Of a stretch of 64,000 nucleotides of DNA, positions 47,014 through 57,189 are shown piece after piece. Numbering within the stretch: the first letter of the stretch is position 1; each line of letters starts with the position of its first letter. The stretch covers positions 26,673,340-26,737,339 of the forward strand of contig NC_059077.1 of the NCBI RefSeq assembly GCF_020497125.1. The letters are read 5' to 3'. Origin of the DNA: Mauremys mutica. Lineage: Eukaryota; Chordata; Testudines; Geoemydidae. A program made the translations under genes and the position numbers. The notes under the pieces are model-generated. The model saw only the letters and a list, made by a program, of their open reading frames with translations. It did not search any database and was not told where the DNA came from.

Positions 47014-49063
47014 TTATTTAACAATCTTAAGTAAAGAGGGAGAACAGAAAAAAAAGTTAGCCTTGGGGAAAAGGGGTTGTAAACTTGGAAGGGGATAAAC
47101 ATTTTCAACCGTGTAACGTAACACTGCATTCTTGACCATTAAAGGTCTGTGAATGGGCACCTTCTGTTCCTTGTACCCTTCCCCTGAGTTAAGTGAAAGG
47201 GATAATGGACTTTTCTCCAACACCTCATGGAATGTTTGTGGGAAGGTGACTGCACCTGGCAATGCTGGTTGTTTGTCTACTAGGGGGACTCTACCCTCTT
47301 GCTTCTGTTCCTGCAGTTCAACCCGATACCTCAACATGTCTGCTTGGTCCATAATAATTTGAAGCATCTCATCCTGAGCTGCACGCTCATGCTCATGGGG
47401 AGCTTTCATGCTCTCCATGTCCATGTCTAACTTCTCAGATAGTGAAATCCTCTACGCTCTCAGCTTTGTGTCAGCTGTCCCAGAGGCGTTCATTATCTCG
47501 GTGAACATGTCCCCATGCATTCTGTTTCTCCTCCTTCTAATCAGCAAAAGTCTGCTTTCAGGTGTTGATGACACACCGGAGGACACATTTCCAGCTGTCA
47601 GTCATGGGAAAAAAGAAAGGAACCATTGCACATGCATAAAATGTTTCCAAAGCAAGGCCGTTTTCATAAAAACAAACAAACAAAAAACCCTTATTACACT
47701 AGGTGCAAGCCATAACATAATCAGAATCCGTAACCGTTCACAGTGCTGTTTTGCTGCTGCAGCCATGGTGATTACCCCCGCTCCCTGCCAAGTCATGGGT
47801 GACAGCACTGTTATTGAAGTTTATGGCAGGCTCATGTCGGGAGCTTAGATAGCTAGTCAAACAATCGCCCTTACCCATAGCAATATGGGAAGCTGTTTAC
47901 AAACAGGATGGGGGGAACGTTTTTACTCCCAAATTGCAGAATCTCACAGGTGGAGCCCCAGTCCCCTGTCGGCCACTTGAACTACTTGCCAACCCAGGCC
48001 GAGCACAGTAAAGGCACATTAGCAGCCATGTGGTTTGGTGATCCAGAATGTGGTGTTGGGGGGTCTACATTCTCTTTTTCTTGTAAGAGCACTTTTAATG
48101 AGAACTTCCCCCATTTCCCCTAGACGACCCTATGTGATATCAATCTCTTGAGGGTAACAGAAGCGGAAAGGAAAGAGATGCTGCAAGCATCTGGGTACAG
48201 ACCCAGTCCTTATGCTGCTATGCTGTGTACTGCAATGATGACGTCAGAATTAATTCAGGAGTTGCGTGAGAAAGTGTCCTACCATGGCGGAAGAAATAAG
48301 ACTGCCCTGCCCAGAAACCTTCTGGAAAGGATTGAAAGTTTCTTAGAGATATCCATGGAGGATTCCTGGGCTATCCCAGTCCACATAAACAGTCTTTACC
48401 AGGGGCCACCCTCTGCGTAGCTGGAGCGGCCTCTTATAAGCAGAGAACCACAGCACCTCACTTTTTCTTCACAGTAAACGTGCAATACCATCAAATGTGT
48501 GTTCCCACTAAAGTTTAACTAAAGTTTGATTGTAAATTTATACTCAACAGAGGTGCCTTCCCCGGGATCACGGTCGGCCACCGTGATGTCCTGCAGTCCA
48601 CAGGGCTCCAGGGCTAAAAATATTTCCTGGTTTCAGGGAGAATGGATCCACCGCTCGCCTGTCTCCCATTCTCCTCCTCCTCTTTTTCATCCACCATATC
48701 ATCCTCCTTGTTGTCCCTAGACTCACACACCTGAGAGGTGCCCAAGTTGCTTGTGGGGGTATTGTTAGTGTCACCCCCGAGAATCGCATGCAGCTCATTG
48801 TAGAACCAGCATGTGTGGTGTTCAGCACCAGAATGACTGTTCGTCTTCCTTGCCTTCTCTATGCTTGGCAAAGTTCTTTTATTTTCACACAGCACTGCTG
48901 TATGTCCCTCATGTAGCCCTTCTCCCCCATTCCACAAGCGATCTTTGCATAGATGTCAGCGTTTCTTCTGCTGGACTGGAGCTCTGCCTGTACAGACTCT
49001 TCTCCACACTCAGTGATGAGATCCACCATCTCCTGTGCAGACCAGGCTGGAGTGCGTTTGGGG
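47014..49063 (-). pseudogene. Harbinger Myb/SANT-like DNA-binding protein relic, two exons
   Basis: Exon 1 (about 49063-48549) encodes RTPAWSAQEMVDLITECGEE, RNADIYAKIACGMGEKGYMR, DIQQCCVKIKEL, FYNELHAILGG, then an acidic stretch (NKEDDMVDEKEEEENG). This is the Myb/SANT trihelix plus acidic linker of Harbinger partner proteins. Exon 2 (47594-47014) has the basic LLLIRRRRNRMHGDMFTEIM, a probable nuclear signal, then a helix-rich part (EHERAAQDEMLQ). The exon 2 acceptor is preceded by a pyrimidine tract and CAG. To keep the frame exon 1 must end in one G, but the donor reads TTGAGT instead of GTGAGT. There are frameshifts near 49033, 48855 and 48630 and a TAG in exon 2 where W is expected. The protein would have recruited the transposase to the element ends. 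Confidence 0.85.
47908..48420 (+). pseudogene. Unknown open frame inside the Myb-like gene intron
   Basis: 171 codons in one frame on the strand opposite to the Myb-like gene, broken once by TAG at 48121-48123. After it the frame reads TTLCDINL, then EAERKEMLQASGYRPSPYAA, MLCTAMMTSELIQELREK, NLLERIESFLEISMEDSWAI and ends SLYQGPPSA. Composition is protein-like, the reverse strand has several stops, and I know no matching family. The TAG could be a nonsense change (for example from CAG). It could also be the last bases of an intron, since a pyrimidine tract (CTTCCCCCATTTCCCCTAG) precedes it. It may be a third Harbinger gene, an exon of another element, or chance. I do not assign a function. Confidence 0.45.
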
Positions 49064-49233
49064 CATGTAGTCTCTATGATCAGCTGTGCTCAAGCTGGCA
49101 TGCTCCCAGTGTTGATCAAACAAGAAATGGGAATTCAAAAATTTCTGGGGCTTTAGCAGGGGAGGGGCTGTTTCCTGTGTACCTGTCTGCAGTACAGCAG
49201 AATTGAGAATGACCTCAAGAGCGGTCACCCTAG

Positions 49234-50130
49234 GTAAGATTATTTTTGTCCCCCAGCATAATCTATTATTTTAGTATGTTTCTTTTCTATATCTTGCCTC
49301 ACATCAGAAAGTTTGCCAGTTTCATTGTCGCTCTCATCTCTTGTGGCAGGTATTTCTATAGACATAGGCCAACTACCAAGAAAGCTCTATCCCAAGCCTC
49401 ACACTCACCACTGACCACTCTGTTATCCCTCATGACCAGAATTGCTATAGTAGCTTCTAACCCCAAATAAACCGTTGTTCCCTTATATATTTGGATAGAA
49501 ACTTTGGCGATCAAGACTTTGACTGTAATCTGGAATTTGAGCTAATCAAATGTCAAGAGCACTGGAGTGATGTGTTTGTAGCTGTAAAAAGGTGTTACAC
49601 AGAGACTGATTTCAGTGAGATACTGATTTCTATTTTCTAGCTCCATGAATGAGGCTTACAAAGGGTTAATACATCTGTCACTTGGTAGGTGTCTGTATCC
49701 ATTGACTTCAGTGGCTGTTACACCATCAACATTTGCTGTTTATCAGGCAGGCCACGGCAGACTGTGCCAGCTGTATGTTTTGGAGGCCATCATAGTAACT
49801 CTCACATTACAGTTATTATAGCAACTCTTTTTATGATTTTGAATGAAAACAATAAAGTAATTTTTTTATAATAAGCAAAGTATTACATTTTCCATCAGTA
49901 AGACCTAAAATATTTGCACACTTTTAATCTGAATACAAAGCCATTTATTTTCAAAGAAGCCTACGGTAAACACACACATGGCTAATTAGATGCCTGTCTA
50001 GCATTTGGGGGTGTAGTTATTGCAACTGTGTGCATAAGTGTAACCATGTAACTGACAGCATTTTTAAGCACAATCCTCAGGTCTTCTATAAAAATGTAGT
50101 CCAAAAAGATGAACAGTATGAGACTAGTAT
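49234..50130. other. Unassigned sequence
   Basis: No gene or clear repeat recognised. The expected right end of the Harbinger element is not in this stretch. Confidence 0.4.
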
Positions 50131-50440
50131 AAGAGGGGTAGCCATGTTAGTCTGGATCTGTAAAAGCAGCAAAGAGTCCTGTGGCACCTTATAGACTAAC
50201 AGACGTTTTGGAGCATGAGCTTTCGTGGGTGAATACCCACTTTGTCAGATGCATGTAGTGGAAATTTCCAGAGGCAGGTATACATATGCAAGCAAGAATC
50301 AGGCTGGAGATAATGAGGTTAGTTCAATCAGGGAGGATGAGGCCCTCTTCTAGCAGTTGAGGTGTGAACACCAAGGGAGGAGAAACTGCTTTTGTAGTTG
50401 GCTAGCCATTCATAGTCGTTGTTTAATCCTGAGCTGATGA
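50131..50440 (-). mobile_element. Penelope-like retroelement fragment
   Basis: The reverse strand from 50429 encodes GLNNDYEWLANYKSSFSS and ends at TGA 50330-50328. This is the same C-terminal tail as at 3.4 and 24.8 kb. It is followed by about 80 bases and a terminal repeat with a hammerhead-like motif, ending near 50131 (GAGGGGTAGCCATGTTAGTC on the plus strand). Everything upstream of the tail is missing; CR1 sequence begins shortly after. Confidence 0.68.
50211..50248 (-). ncRNA. Hammerhead ribozyme-like motif, copy B
   Basis: On the reverse strand: CTGACAA (50248-50242), where the consensus is CTGANGA; a perfect six-pair stem II (GTGGGT / ACCCAC) with a four-base loop; GAAA (50224-50221); and stem III GC-TCAT-GC followed by T and then C at the cleavage position (50211). 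Only one core base differs. Stem I is not clear. Confidence 0.5.
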
Positions 50441-50454
50441 GACTAAGTTTTCTT

Positions 50455-50945
50455 GTTGTTCATAAATGGATGAGCAAGCATCTCAGAGAGATGATTAAGA
50501 AAAAGCAGAAAGCCTACAAGGAGTGGAAGATGGGAGGGATTAGCAAGGAAAGCTACCTTATTGAGATCAGAACATGTAGGGATTAAGTGAGAAAGGCCAA
50601 AAGCCATGTAGAGTTGGATCTTGCAAAGAGAATTAAAACCAATAGATTCTATAGCCATATAAATAAGAAGAAAACAAAGAAAGAAGAAGTGGGACCACTA
50701 AACACTGAGGATGGAATGGAGGTTAAGGATAATCTAGGCATGGCCCAATATCTAAACAAATACTTTGCCTCAGTCTTTAATGAGGCTAATGAGGAGCTTA
50801 GGGATAATGGTAGGATGACAAATGGGAATGAGGATATGGAGGTAGATATTACCATGTCCGAGGTGGAAGCCAAACTTGAACAGTTTAATGGGACAAAATC
50901 GGAGGGCCCAGATAATCTTCATCCAAGTATGTTATTAGCTTTCTA
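50455..50945 (+). pseudogene. CR1 LINE ORF2 fragment, endonuclease-RT linker
   Basis: The frame from 50587 reads VELDLAKRIKTNRFYSHINK, then VGPLNTEDGMEVKDNLGMAQ, LNKYFASVFNEANEELRD, SEVEAKLEQFNGTKSEGPDN and ends LHPSMLLAFY. This is the linker in front of the CR1 reverse transcriptase. The upstream part 50455-50586 is the same linker, with stops. It is cut off at both ends, so the RT itself is absent. The first of these blocks is unusually well preserved compared with other CR1 copies here. Confidence 0.85.
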
Positions 50946-52549
50946 TTGACATCTTACATGACACCTTTTAGATATAGGTTCTGATGTCAGTCAGTTGGGG
51001 TACACCGAATTGGTCAGGCCAGTTGAAACTTATTACCAGATGCCAGTTAGCCCCTGCCGTCTTGCATTGGGATGCTGTTAGTGTCACAATATTACTAAAC
51101 TAGCCCTAATTAACTTTATATTAAAGTTTTACTTGCCATGAGACAAGGAATTTAAATGAGGCATGATTGCTTAAGAAGCTTATACCACAACCATCCATAA
51201 AATTCTTCAACCCACATTTTCACAGTTTACTATTCCCAAAGAACTATCCTGTGGTTTTCCATCTTAAAAGAAAACACATGATTTTCTTCAAAGCAATTTC
51301 ACTCAAATTATAGAGTTAAGGGTTAGAGACACCAAAAACTTAGTCTTGCAAAGTACTGTTTTTTTTCAAATGTTCTATAAGGATATTATACAAGTTGGCA
51401 TAGGCCATATAATCCGTCAAAATATTTAATGTTTTGGATGTAATGGATAATTGTTATGTTTTCAAAACACAGACACCAGCAACATAATTGCCATGTTAAG
51501 TTGTGTGTCAATTAGCTGGCCATGGCTTAGTGGTCTGTGTATCAGGTAGGAAATACACTATGTCTCCTTGAAGTACAGTAGGGGCAACTTAAAATTTTAT
51601 TTTTGAGTGGCAGATACACACTATATTGCATAATACTTGGTTGAGTGAGAGAGAGAGAGAGATTGGTTTCCAAGTTACCCTTAAACTGAGGGCCTGTCTG
51701 AGCTGGCTTGATGTTAAAGCTCCTATGTCAGTTTTTATTATATTGTCCTGGTGTCTTGGCCAAAATTTCCCTACACTGTTTGCTAGTTCTTATTGCTATC
51801 CATCTCAGATGGTACTGCATTTCAGTGATGTCACGTATTGTAGGCAGGGCTGGTAGCAACACCAATGATTAAGGTTTCCTGACAATTCTCATTACAAGAT
51901 TGTGTTTTCAGTTGCTTATAACTTTGCCAAACTTTAACCATTTGGGCTATTTTCCATGTTGGGTGTCTGCCTTAGGCACTTTTTTTTTTTGGAAAGTTTC
52001 ACCAAAATAAGAGTTTCCGAGAATGAGGCTGGGGAAGTGAAAAGAAAACCTCAACAAACCAAAGCGCAGAAAAACACACCAGTGTTTTTGCTCTTGGTAA
52101 CCTTTTCTTTGAGAAGCTCTAGCGCCCCCATGTTTTGGTGCAGGGAGTTGAAATATGGCAGGGATGTGCCTTTTTCTGTTCCTGTGGAAATCTTTGGCTA
52201 AATTATAAGCCTTTGGAAAAAAAAATCTCAATTCACAGATGCTCAGTAGAGACTTAAAATTTAGCAGCTAAAAAAAACCAAATAAACTCTATCATCACCA
52301 ACCATGTTTTAGCCCCTCACTGCTCCCAGTGCTGACCACATGGCAAATACACCATCTTCAGATACCAACTGAGTATGTTCCTTCCTCTCGTTGCTTTTAT
52401 GTGTCCTGAGACAGCACATGCACCATCCCTGGGCTGCAGAGAAAAAACTGGACTTTCCCTGTAATTGCTGCTCCAGGCGGAGTGGGGCCAGTCACTAGAA
52501 CTGGGGGCAGGGAGTCTGTCTCTTCCATGTACTCCAAGATCCCCCTGTT
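50946..52549. other. Unassigned sequence with a (GA)n microsatellite
   Basis: No gene supported. GAGAGAGAGAGAGA lies at 51646-51662. The divergent frames at 51947-52231 and 51956-52201 overlap on opposite strands and show no known domain. Confidence 0.45.
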
Positions 52550-53370
52550 AGCACCTGGAGCCTGGAGGAGGAAGCCACCACACTGGAATACAGAGGGGAC
52601 AAGAGCAAGACTGGAGGTGAGGGGGTGGGAAAGGAGCAGAGTAGGAAAAGGAACCTAGTGAGAATGGAACTGGAGGAGGGTAGGGGGAGAGAAACTGTGG
52701 CAGGGGTTTGGAGGTGGGGAGGCTGGAAGTGGGAGAAGGAAAAAAGGAGGTTGTGACTGGCTGGGCAAGGAGGCTGGACCTGGGAGGAGGGGGAAGGGGA
52801 GACAGTGAGGGAAATGTGGGGGCATAGAGCAGAATCAGTGAAGTTAAATGAAAAGCTGGAAAGGGGAGAGACTGGGACTGGATGGGCAAGGAGAGGGCAT
52901 GGGGAACTGGTGGGGGAGGAGAGACAGATCTGCCAAGGAGCCGGAGAGTGGGGGAAGAATTGGGACTAGCTGGGCAGAGAGACTGGGAAAAAGAGACAGG
53001 GTCAAGAAATCAGGAAGGAGACCCAGATTACATGAGGAGCCTGGGAAGGGAAACTGGGACTGGGACCAGGGGAAACGGAGCTTGGCTATGGGATTGACTG
53101 CAAACCAGAGGGCCTAGGTAGAAAGATCAGGTGATGGCAGAGAGGAACTGAGACTTGCTGGGCAAGGAGTCTTGAGACAAGGAATTGGAGCAGGAGAGAC
53201 TGGGATTAGACTCGCCACAGAGATTCGGACATGGATGGGAAGCTTAGAGTGTGAGACTATAACTGGATAGGCAACGAGACTGAGACTGGGAGAAGGAGCC
53301 AGCAGTGGGGAAGAGACTGCGGCAGGTTGGAGAGGATGAGGCAGAAAAGGTCAAGTTTGAGGGAAAGGGG
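52550..53370 (+). repeat. Purine-rich degenerate minisatellite
   Basis: About 820 bases of strongly G+A-biased top strand. A GACTGGMTGGGCAAGG-like string recurs at about 52755, 52876, 52964, 53058, 53152 and 53261, so the units are roughly 90-120 bases and mostly near 94. The open frames here (52848-53117 and others) are low-complexity G/E/R/W translations of the repeat, and the reverse frame is P/S-rich. No gene. Confidence 0.7.
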
Positions 53371-53476
53371 CAGAAAGCACCCTCTCCTCCAGCCTGTCCA
53401 AACATAACACAAAGAGACAGTCCCTGCCGGAAAGAGCTTGCAATGCAAATGTCTTTGTAATAGATTCCAAAGTAAA

Positions 53477-53888
53477 TACTAGAACTGCTTGAAAATTTTC
53501 ATTCAAAACGTTGTGTTAAAGACCAAAAAGATAGTTTTGTAAATGAGTATTTTTGTGGAAAAATAATCATTGTCCAAGTTTTCTGTTTTTTAAACAGAAC
53601 ATTTAAACATTTAAATGAAATGTTTTCTTCATTTATCATCTGCCTCCTCTTTCCCCTCCCTTTTCAGGGGCAAAAGGAAAAAGGGAGAGGAAAAGAGGAA
53701 GTTAAAAGGGGAGGAAAATACAGAAAACAAATGGGAAAATAATCAGTTTGTAGATTTCAAAAATAATTTTTTCCATTAAAAAAAATTAAAACTGAAAAAT
53801 TGTTCCTTTAGAACAAAACCTATCAAATGCAAACTTTGCAATTTTCATTTGTTTTGGAAAAAATTACATTTTTCAACTAGTTCTAGTA
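53477..53888. mobile_element. DNA transposon with long inverted ends
   Basis: The left end TACTAGAACTGCTTGAAAAT and the right end, complement of TACTAGAACTAGTTGAAAAA, match at most of 20 positions. The interior is rich in AAATGTTTT/AAAACATTT-type strings and contains no transposase. Length 412 bases. Similar strings appear in the foldback element at 7405-8045 and near 22355. Confidence 0.65.
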
Positions 53889-55294
53889 GATTCTGTACAG
53901 CTAACACAGGAAAGCTGATGATGCACAGTACAGTATGAATGTACATACATAGTGTCCAAAAATACTAAACGGGATTTTTTTAAGTTAAAAAGTCAGAGGT
54001 TCCTAATAGGAGAAACCAAGCAATGTTGTGTCTTTTTCAATCTCTAAGTTTGGATCAGGATCCAGATTTTTCCAAAATTCAGAGTTGTTTAGATCTGAAG
54101 CTTTAGTTTGGGCTCATCTATAACTTTCCGTGACAAAGACAGGTAGAGAAGGGGATGGGTTAGTTTCCTTTTAACTTTGGATATAAATTAATTTGTTTGA
54201 TTCTTGGGAATTTAAGTCATGAAACATCAATTTACTTAATGAACACAATTAAAGAATGTTCTGTACCAACTTCTACCTTCAGATGCATGTGGCTCTCTTT
54301 GACTTCCTTTACATATCCTTGAGAACAATTTGGCATCGTTAGGAGACAAATGTATAAAAGCCTTGAACTTCACAGCTAAAATTCTACTATCTAAATCCAA
54401 CAGATCATAGTAAGCAAATATGAAAACAATGTCCTGTTATTTGGATTAGACAGTCAGCAGATCCATTTTTTTGTTTAATTGTGTTCATATATTTTACATT
54501 CTTGTGTGATTTTTTTTCTCCACTTTTAAAACATTGAGTAAATGATGGCATATTTATATATAATTATCTTAACTACATCTAATCCACAGAGTTGTGCAAA
54601 CATGTATAATTACATAACTGAGAAACTATTTTGAAGTGTGTTTCTTTTGTCTATATCAAAAGTCTGTCTGTCTTTTTTTCTGCAAAGTATATATAGATAT
54701 GTATTTTCTTGCAGTGCTGTTTCATATTCTCTTGCTTATCTGCACACTTAGTCCCTTGTTCTTTAGGGACAAGAATAAATCTGGTCTAAATCTTAATCCT
54801 GTAGCCAAGAACTTGAGCTGGAACAGCACAGACTTGTCAAGTGTTCAGCATCTCAGACAGCATGACAGAACATCTTTCAAAATCTTTAGATAGCTACTCC
54901 ATGTAAGCATGTTAATGGAATTGTGTCCTGACAGGTTTCATTTTGATCATGAAAGATTTCTTACCACTTTTAAAATGAAGGCTCTTAGCAAATAAAACAG
55001 CAGATTCTCAGCTGGGTAGTCAAGCATCTCTAAGCTCTGGATCTGTGGGTTTGTTTGAATTTCAGACGTGCACATCAGCATCACCCAAATATGTTATGTC
55101 CTCATTCTTCTGAGCAGGTAAGGTACTTGGTAGAAATCCTGTGTAAGGGTCTGATCCTGTGATGCCCAAATGCTCTCTGGCCCAACTGTTCAGTCATATT
55201 CTGAACATGTTAATTGATTGTGAGTTACACTTGTGTTCACACGCAGGTGTAAGTTCTATTGTAGACTCTTCACTGTCCAGGGGCCTGCCTTCCC
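53889..55294. other. Unassigned sequence
   Basis: AT-rich, no gene or clear repeat. The forward frame at 54636-54893 is cysteine/phenylalanine-rich and matches nothing known to me. Confidence 0.4.
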
Positions 55295-55757
55295 TGTAGC
55301 ACCCCCTTTTGGGGCAAGTGTGGCTCTGCTGAGGTCTGCCTCAGTTTTTCCTTAACTTAGAGTCCACACAGGAGAGATTCAAAACATTGCCCCTTCTGGG
55401 GTCCAATTTATTACATCCACAAAAAATCTTTCAAAAGAAAACCCAGATCTTTAAAGTTTTCCTGCCAGTTTCAGGTGGGTCCAGCCCATCCTCCCTGAGT
55501 GTCAGTATTCCTCTCTCCCAACACCTCTTGCCTGGGGTTTGGCTTTCTCCACAAGCCTTCCCCCTACTGACTGTGACTCCTGCAGGACCCCTTACGCCCT
55601 GCGGTGTCTGCAAGCAGCTACCAACCACCTGTAGCTGGGTCCCTTTTTATAAGGCCCAGGTCACTTCCCATAGGCCCAATTGGGAAGTGGCTAATCCGTC
55701 CATGTGCATTGGACCCTTCGCCCTTTCTTGCAGGGGCCAGTGAACCTGTGCTAGACA
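55295..55757 (-). mobile_element. Solo LTR-like sequence
   Basis: On the reverse strand the block starts TGTCTAGCACAGG and ends GGGTGCTACA, that is TG...CA. It has a TATA box (TATAAAAA, 55651-55644) followed about 240 bases later by AATAAA (55412-55407), the order of promoter and poly-A signal in an LTR. No flanking internal retroviral sequence is present and I could not find a target duplication, so the borders and the call remain tentative. Consistent with an endogenous retrovirus or other LTR element. Confidence 0.5.
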
Positions 55758-55773
55758 CCAGAGTTCATTCTTA

Positions 55774-56240
55774 GGGTACGTATGCACTTCCAACTGGGAG
55801 TGCGATTTCCCGGCTCCAAGAGACATACCCATGCTAGCTCTGATCAAGCTAGCTCTCTAAAACTAGAGTGTAACCATGGTTATGCGAAAGCTGGGATGGC
55901 ATAGCCACCCTGAGTACATGCCAAGAGTCTTGGATGGGCACATACATGGGGTGGCAAGCCCATTCTGTGATATTTAGATCCAACAGCAAAGGAGATAGAC
56001 ACAGGGGAAGCTGATTATGACACAGCTGTTTGCTGTTCTGGCAATAAATGGGAACGAACTAAAGTGAGGATCTGCACTGGATAAGTACAGAACTCCCAAC
56101 CATTTAAAGGGGCAAAACATCACAGCTCCCACCACCTATGGATACATTCTATTTTTAGCATGCTGGCTTGATCAGAACTAAGGTGGTTCTATCTCCTCAA
56201 GCTGGAATTACACTCCTAGCTTGAAGTACAGAAATACTCT
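55774..56240. mobile_element. Harbinger-like MITE, interrupted
   Basis: TTA at 55771-55773 precedes GGGTACGTATGCACTTCC. The far end near 56165-56240 is its diverged inverted copy (CCTAGCTTGAAGTACAGAAA). GCTAGC palindromes lie near the left arm (55833, 55847). The middle (about 55930-56160) looks foreign to the arms. Confidence 0.5.
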
Positions 56241-57189
56241 TGGTCATGTTGCAACATGTCACAGGATCAGGCTCTTTGATATTAACCAGTGCGGGGTAGG
56301 GACTATGGGCTGGCTTTGGGCAAATGTGTGTTGTGCAGCATAGCTGCAGCTTAACAAATAAATAATAATAAACATGTTAAAAGACTCAAATTGTCACAGG
56401 CAGTGAGTCCCTTTTAGTTTTTAATAAGGAATCAATAAATGGGGATCTACATTCATTATTAGTCAGATGTTGGAATAACATAGTAAATACATCCTTAAAA
56501 GTAGATGGGAATGCACACCATTGGAAGTGTCTCCCAAGATTAGATTTATTCTCCTTATGAGAAAAATACCAGTCAAGATGAAGAAAAAAATACTTCAATA
56601 AATGCACAAGCATTTATCATTTCTTGGCAGAAGATACGACTGCCAGTTGCTCAAAAACTGGGGTCAAAGTGAAAAGCTTGGTCCTTTGAGAATAGATTAA
56701 CTATGGTTGGTTCCCAGGATAGTTTTGCAAGGTTTTCCAGTCTAAGAAATTGGAATAACATATTAACTATGTCCACAAACCACCCTGCCCCCTGCCCCAA
56801 AACAGACATAGATATTCTCATAAGGGCAGAATTCAATGGATTATGCAATGTCTTCTTTGTACACTGACTTTGGAGTCCATGGATAATAATTATAATTTGT
56901 AATGAATAAGTTCAATTAATTTTGCTATTTTTTTTGTCTGTGAACAGGTTGTGAAACTCTCGCATGAATTTACTGTTGAAATTATTTGTAAATGTCTCCA
57001 ATGAATAATTGTTGCTCTGCAGGTCTCTGTGGCTGAGGAATGTCTGTTTTCAACCTTCACCTTCTATTACAACAAGCACAAAGTTGGATAGGGTTCCAGT
57101 GGAAACTTGTCATCCACCAAGGGTGCATGGTATTGTCTTGAAGTGCAAATGAATTGTCTTTTTGGCATTTCAGGAAGTATGAGCTAAAT
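56241..57189. other. Unassigned sequence
   Basis: No gene supported. TTGGAATAACATA occurs twice (about 56470 and 56750) with AATAGATTA/TTTATT neighbours, perhaps an old short duplication. Confidence 0.4.

Larger units (their letters stand above)
45326..49233 (+). mobile_element. PIF/Harbinger transposon relic (autonomous type)
   Basis: TTA at 45323-45325 precedes the left end GGGCTTGTCTACAATAC. Inside are a forward DDE transposase relic (45791-46860), a reverse two-exon Myb/SANT-like gene (49063-47014) and a forward open frame within that gene's intron. Convergent transposase and Myb-like genes are the known layout of vertebrate Harbinger elements. The right terminal repeat is not found: recognisable sequence stops near 49233, so the element is truncated there. 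Both genes carry stops and frameshifts. The left terminus resembles the ends of the MITEs at 31568 and 63606. Confidence 0.85.

Noticed and set aside
47408..47848. 146-codon forward frame over the Harbinger region
   Set aside because: Its first half is antisense to the recognisable Myb-like exon 2 (RRRRNRMHGDMF).
52548..53117. Reverse proline/serine-rich and forward glycine/arginine-rich frames
   Set aside because: They are translations of the purine-rich minisatellite.
56386..56850. Possible tandem duplication sharing TTGGAATAACATA
   Set aside because: Apart from that string, similarity between the halves is too weak to support a duplication by eye.
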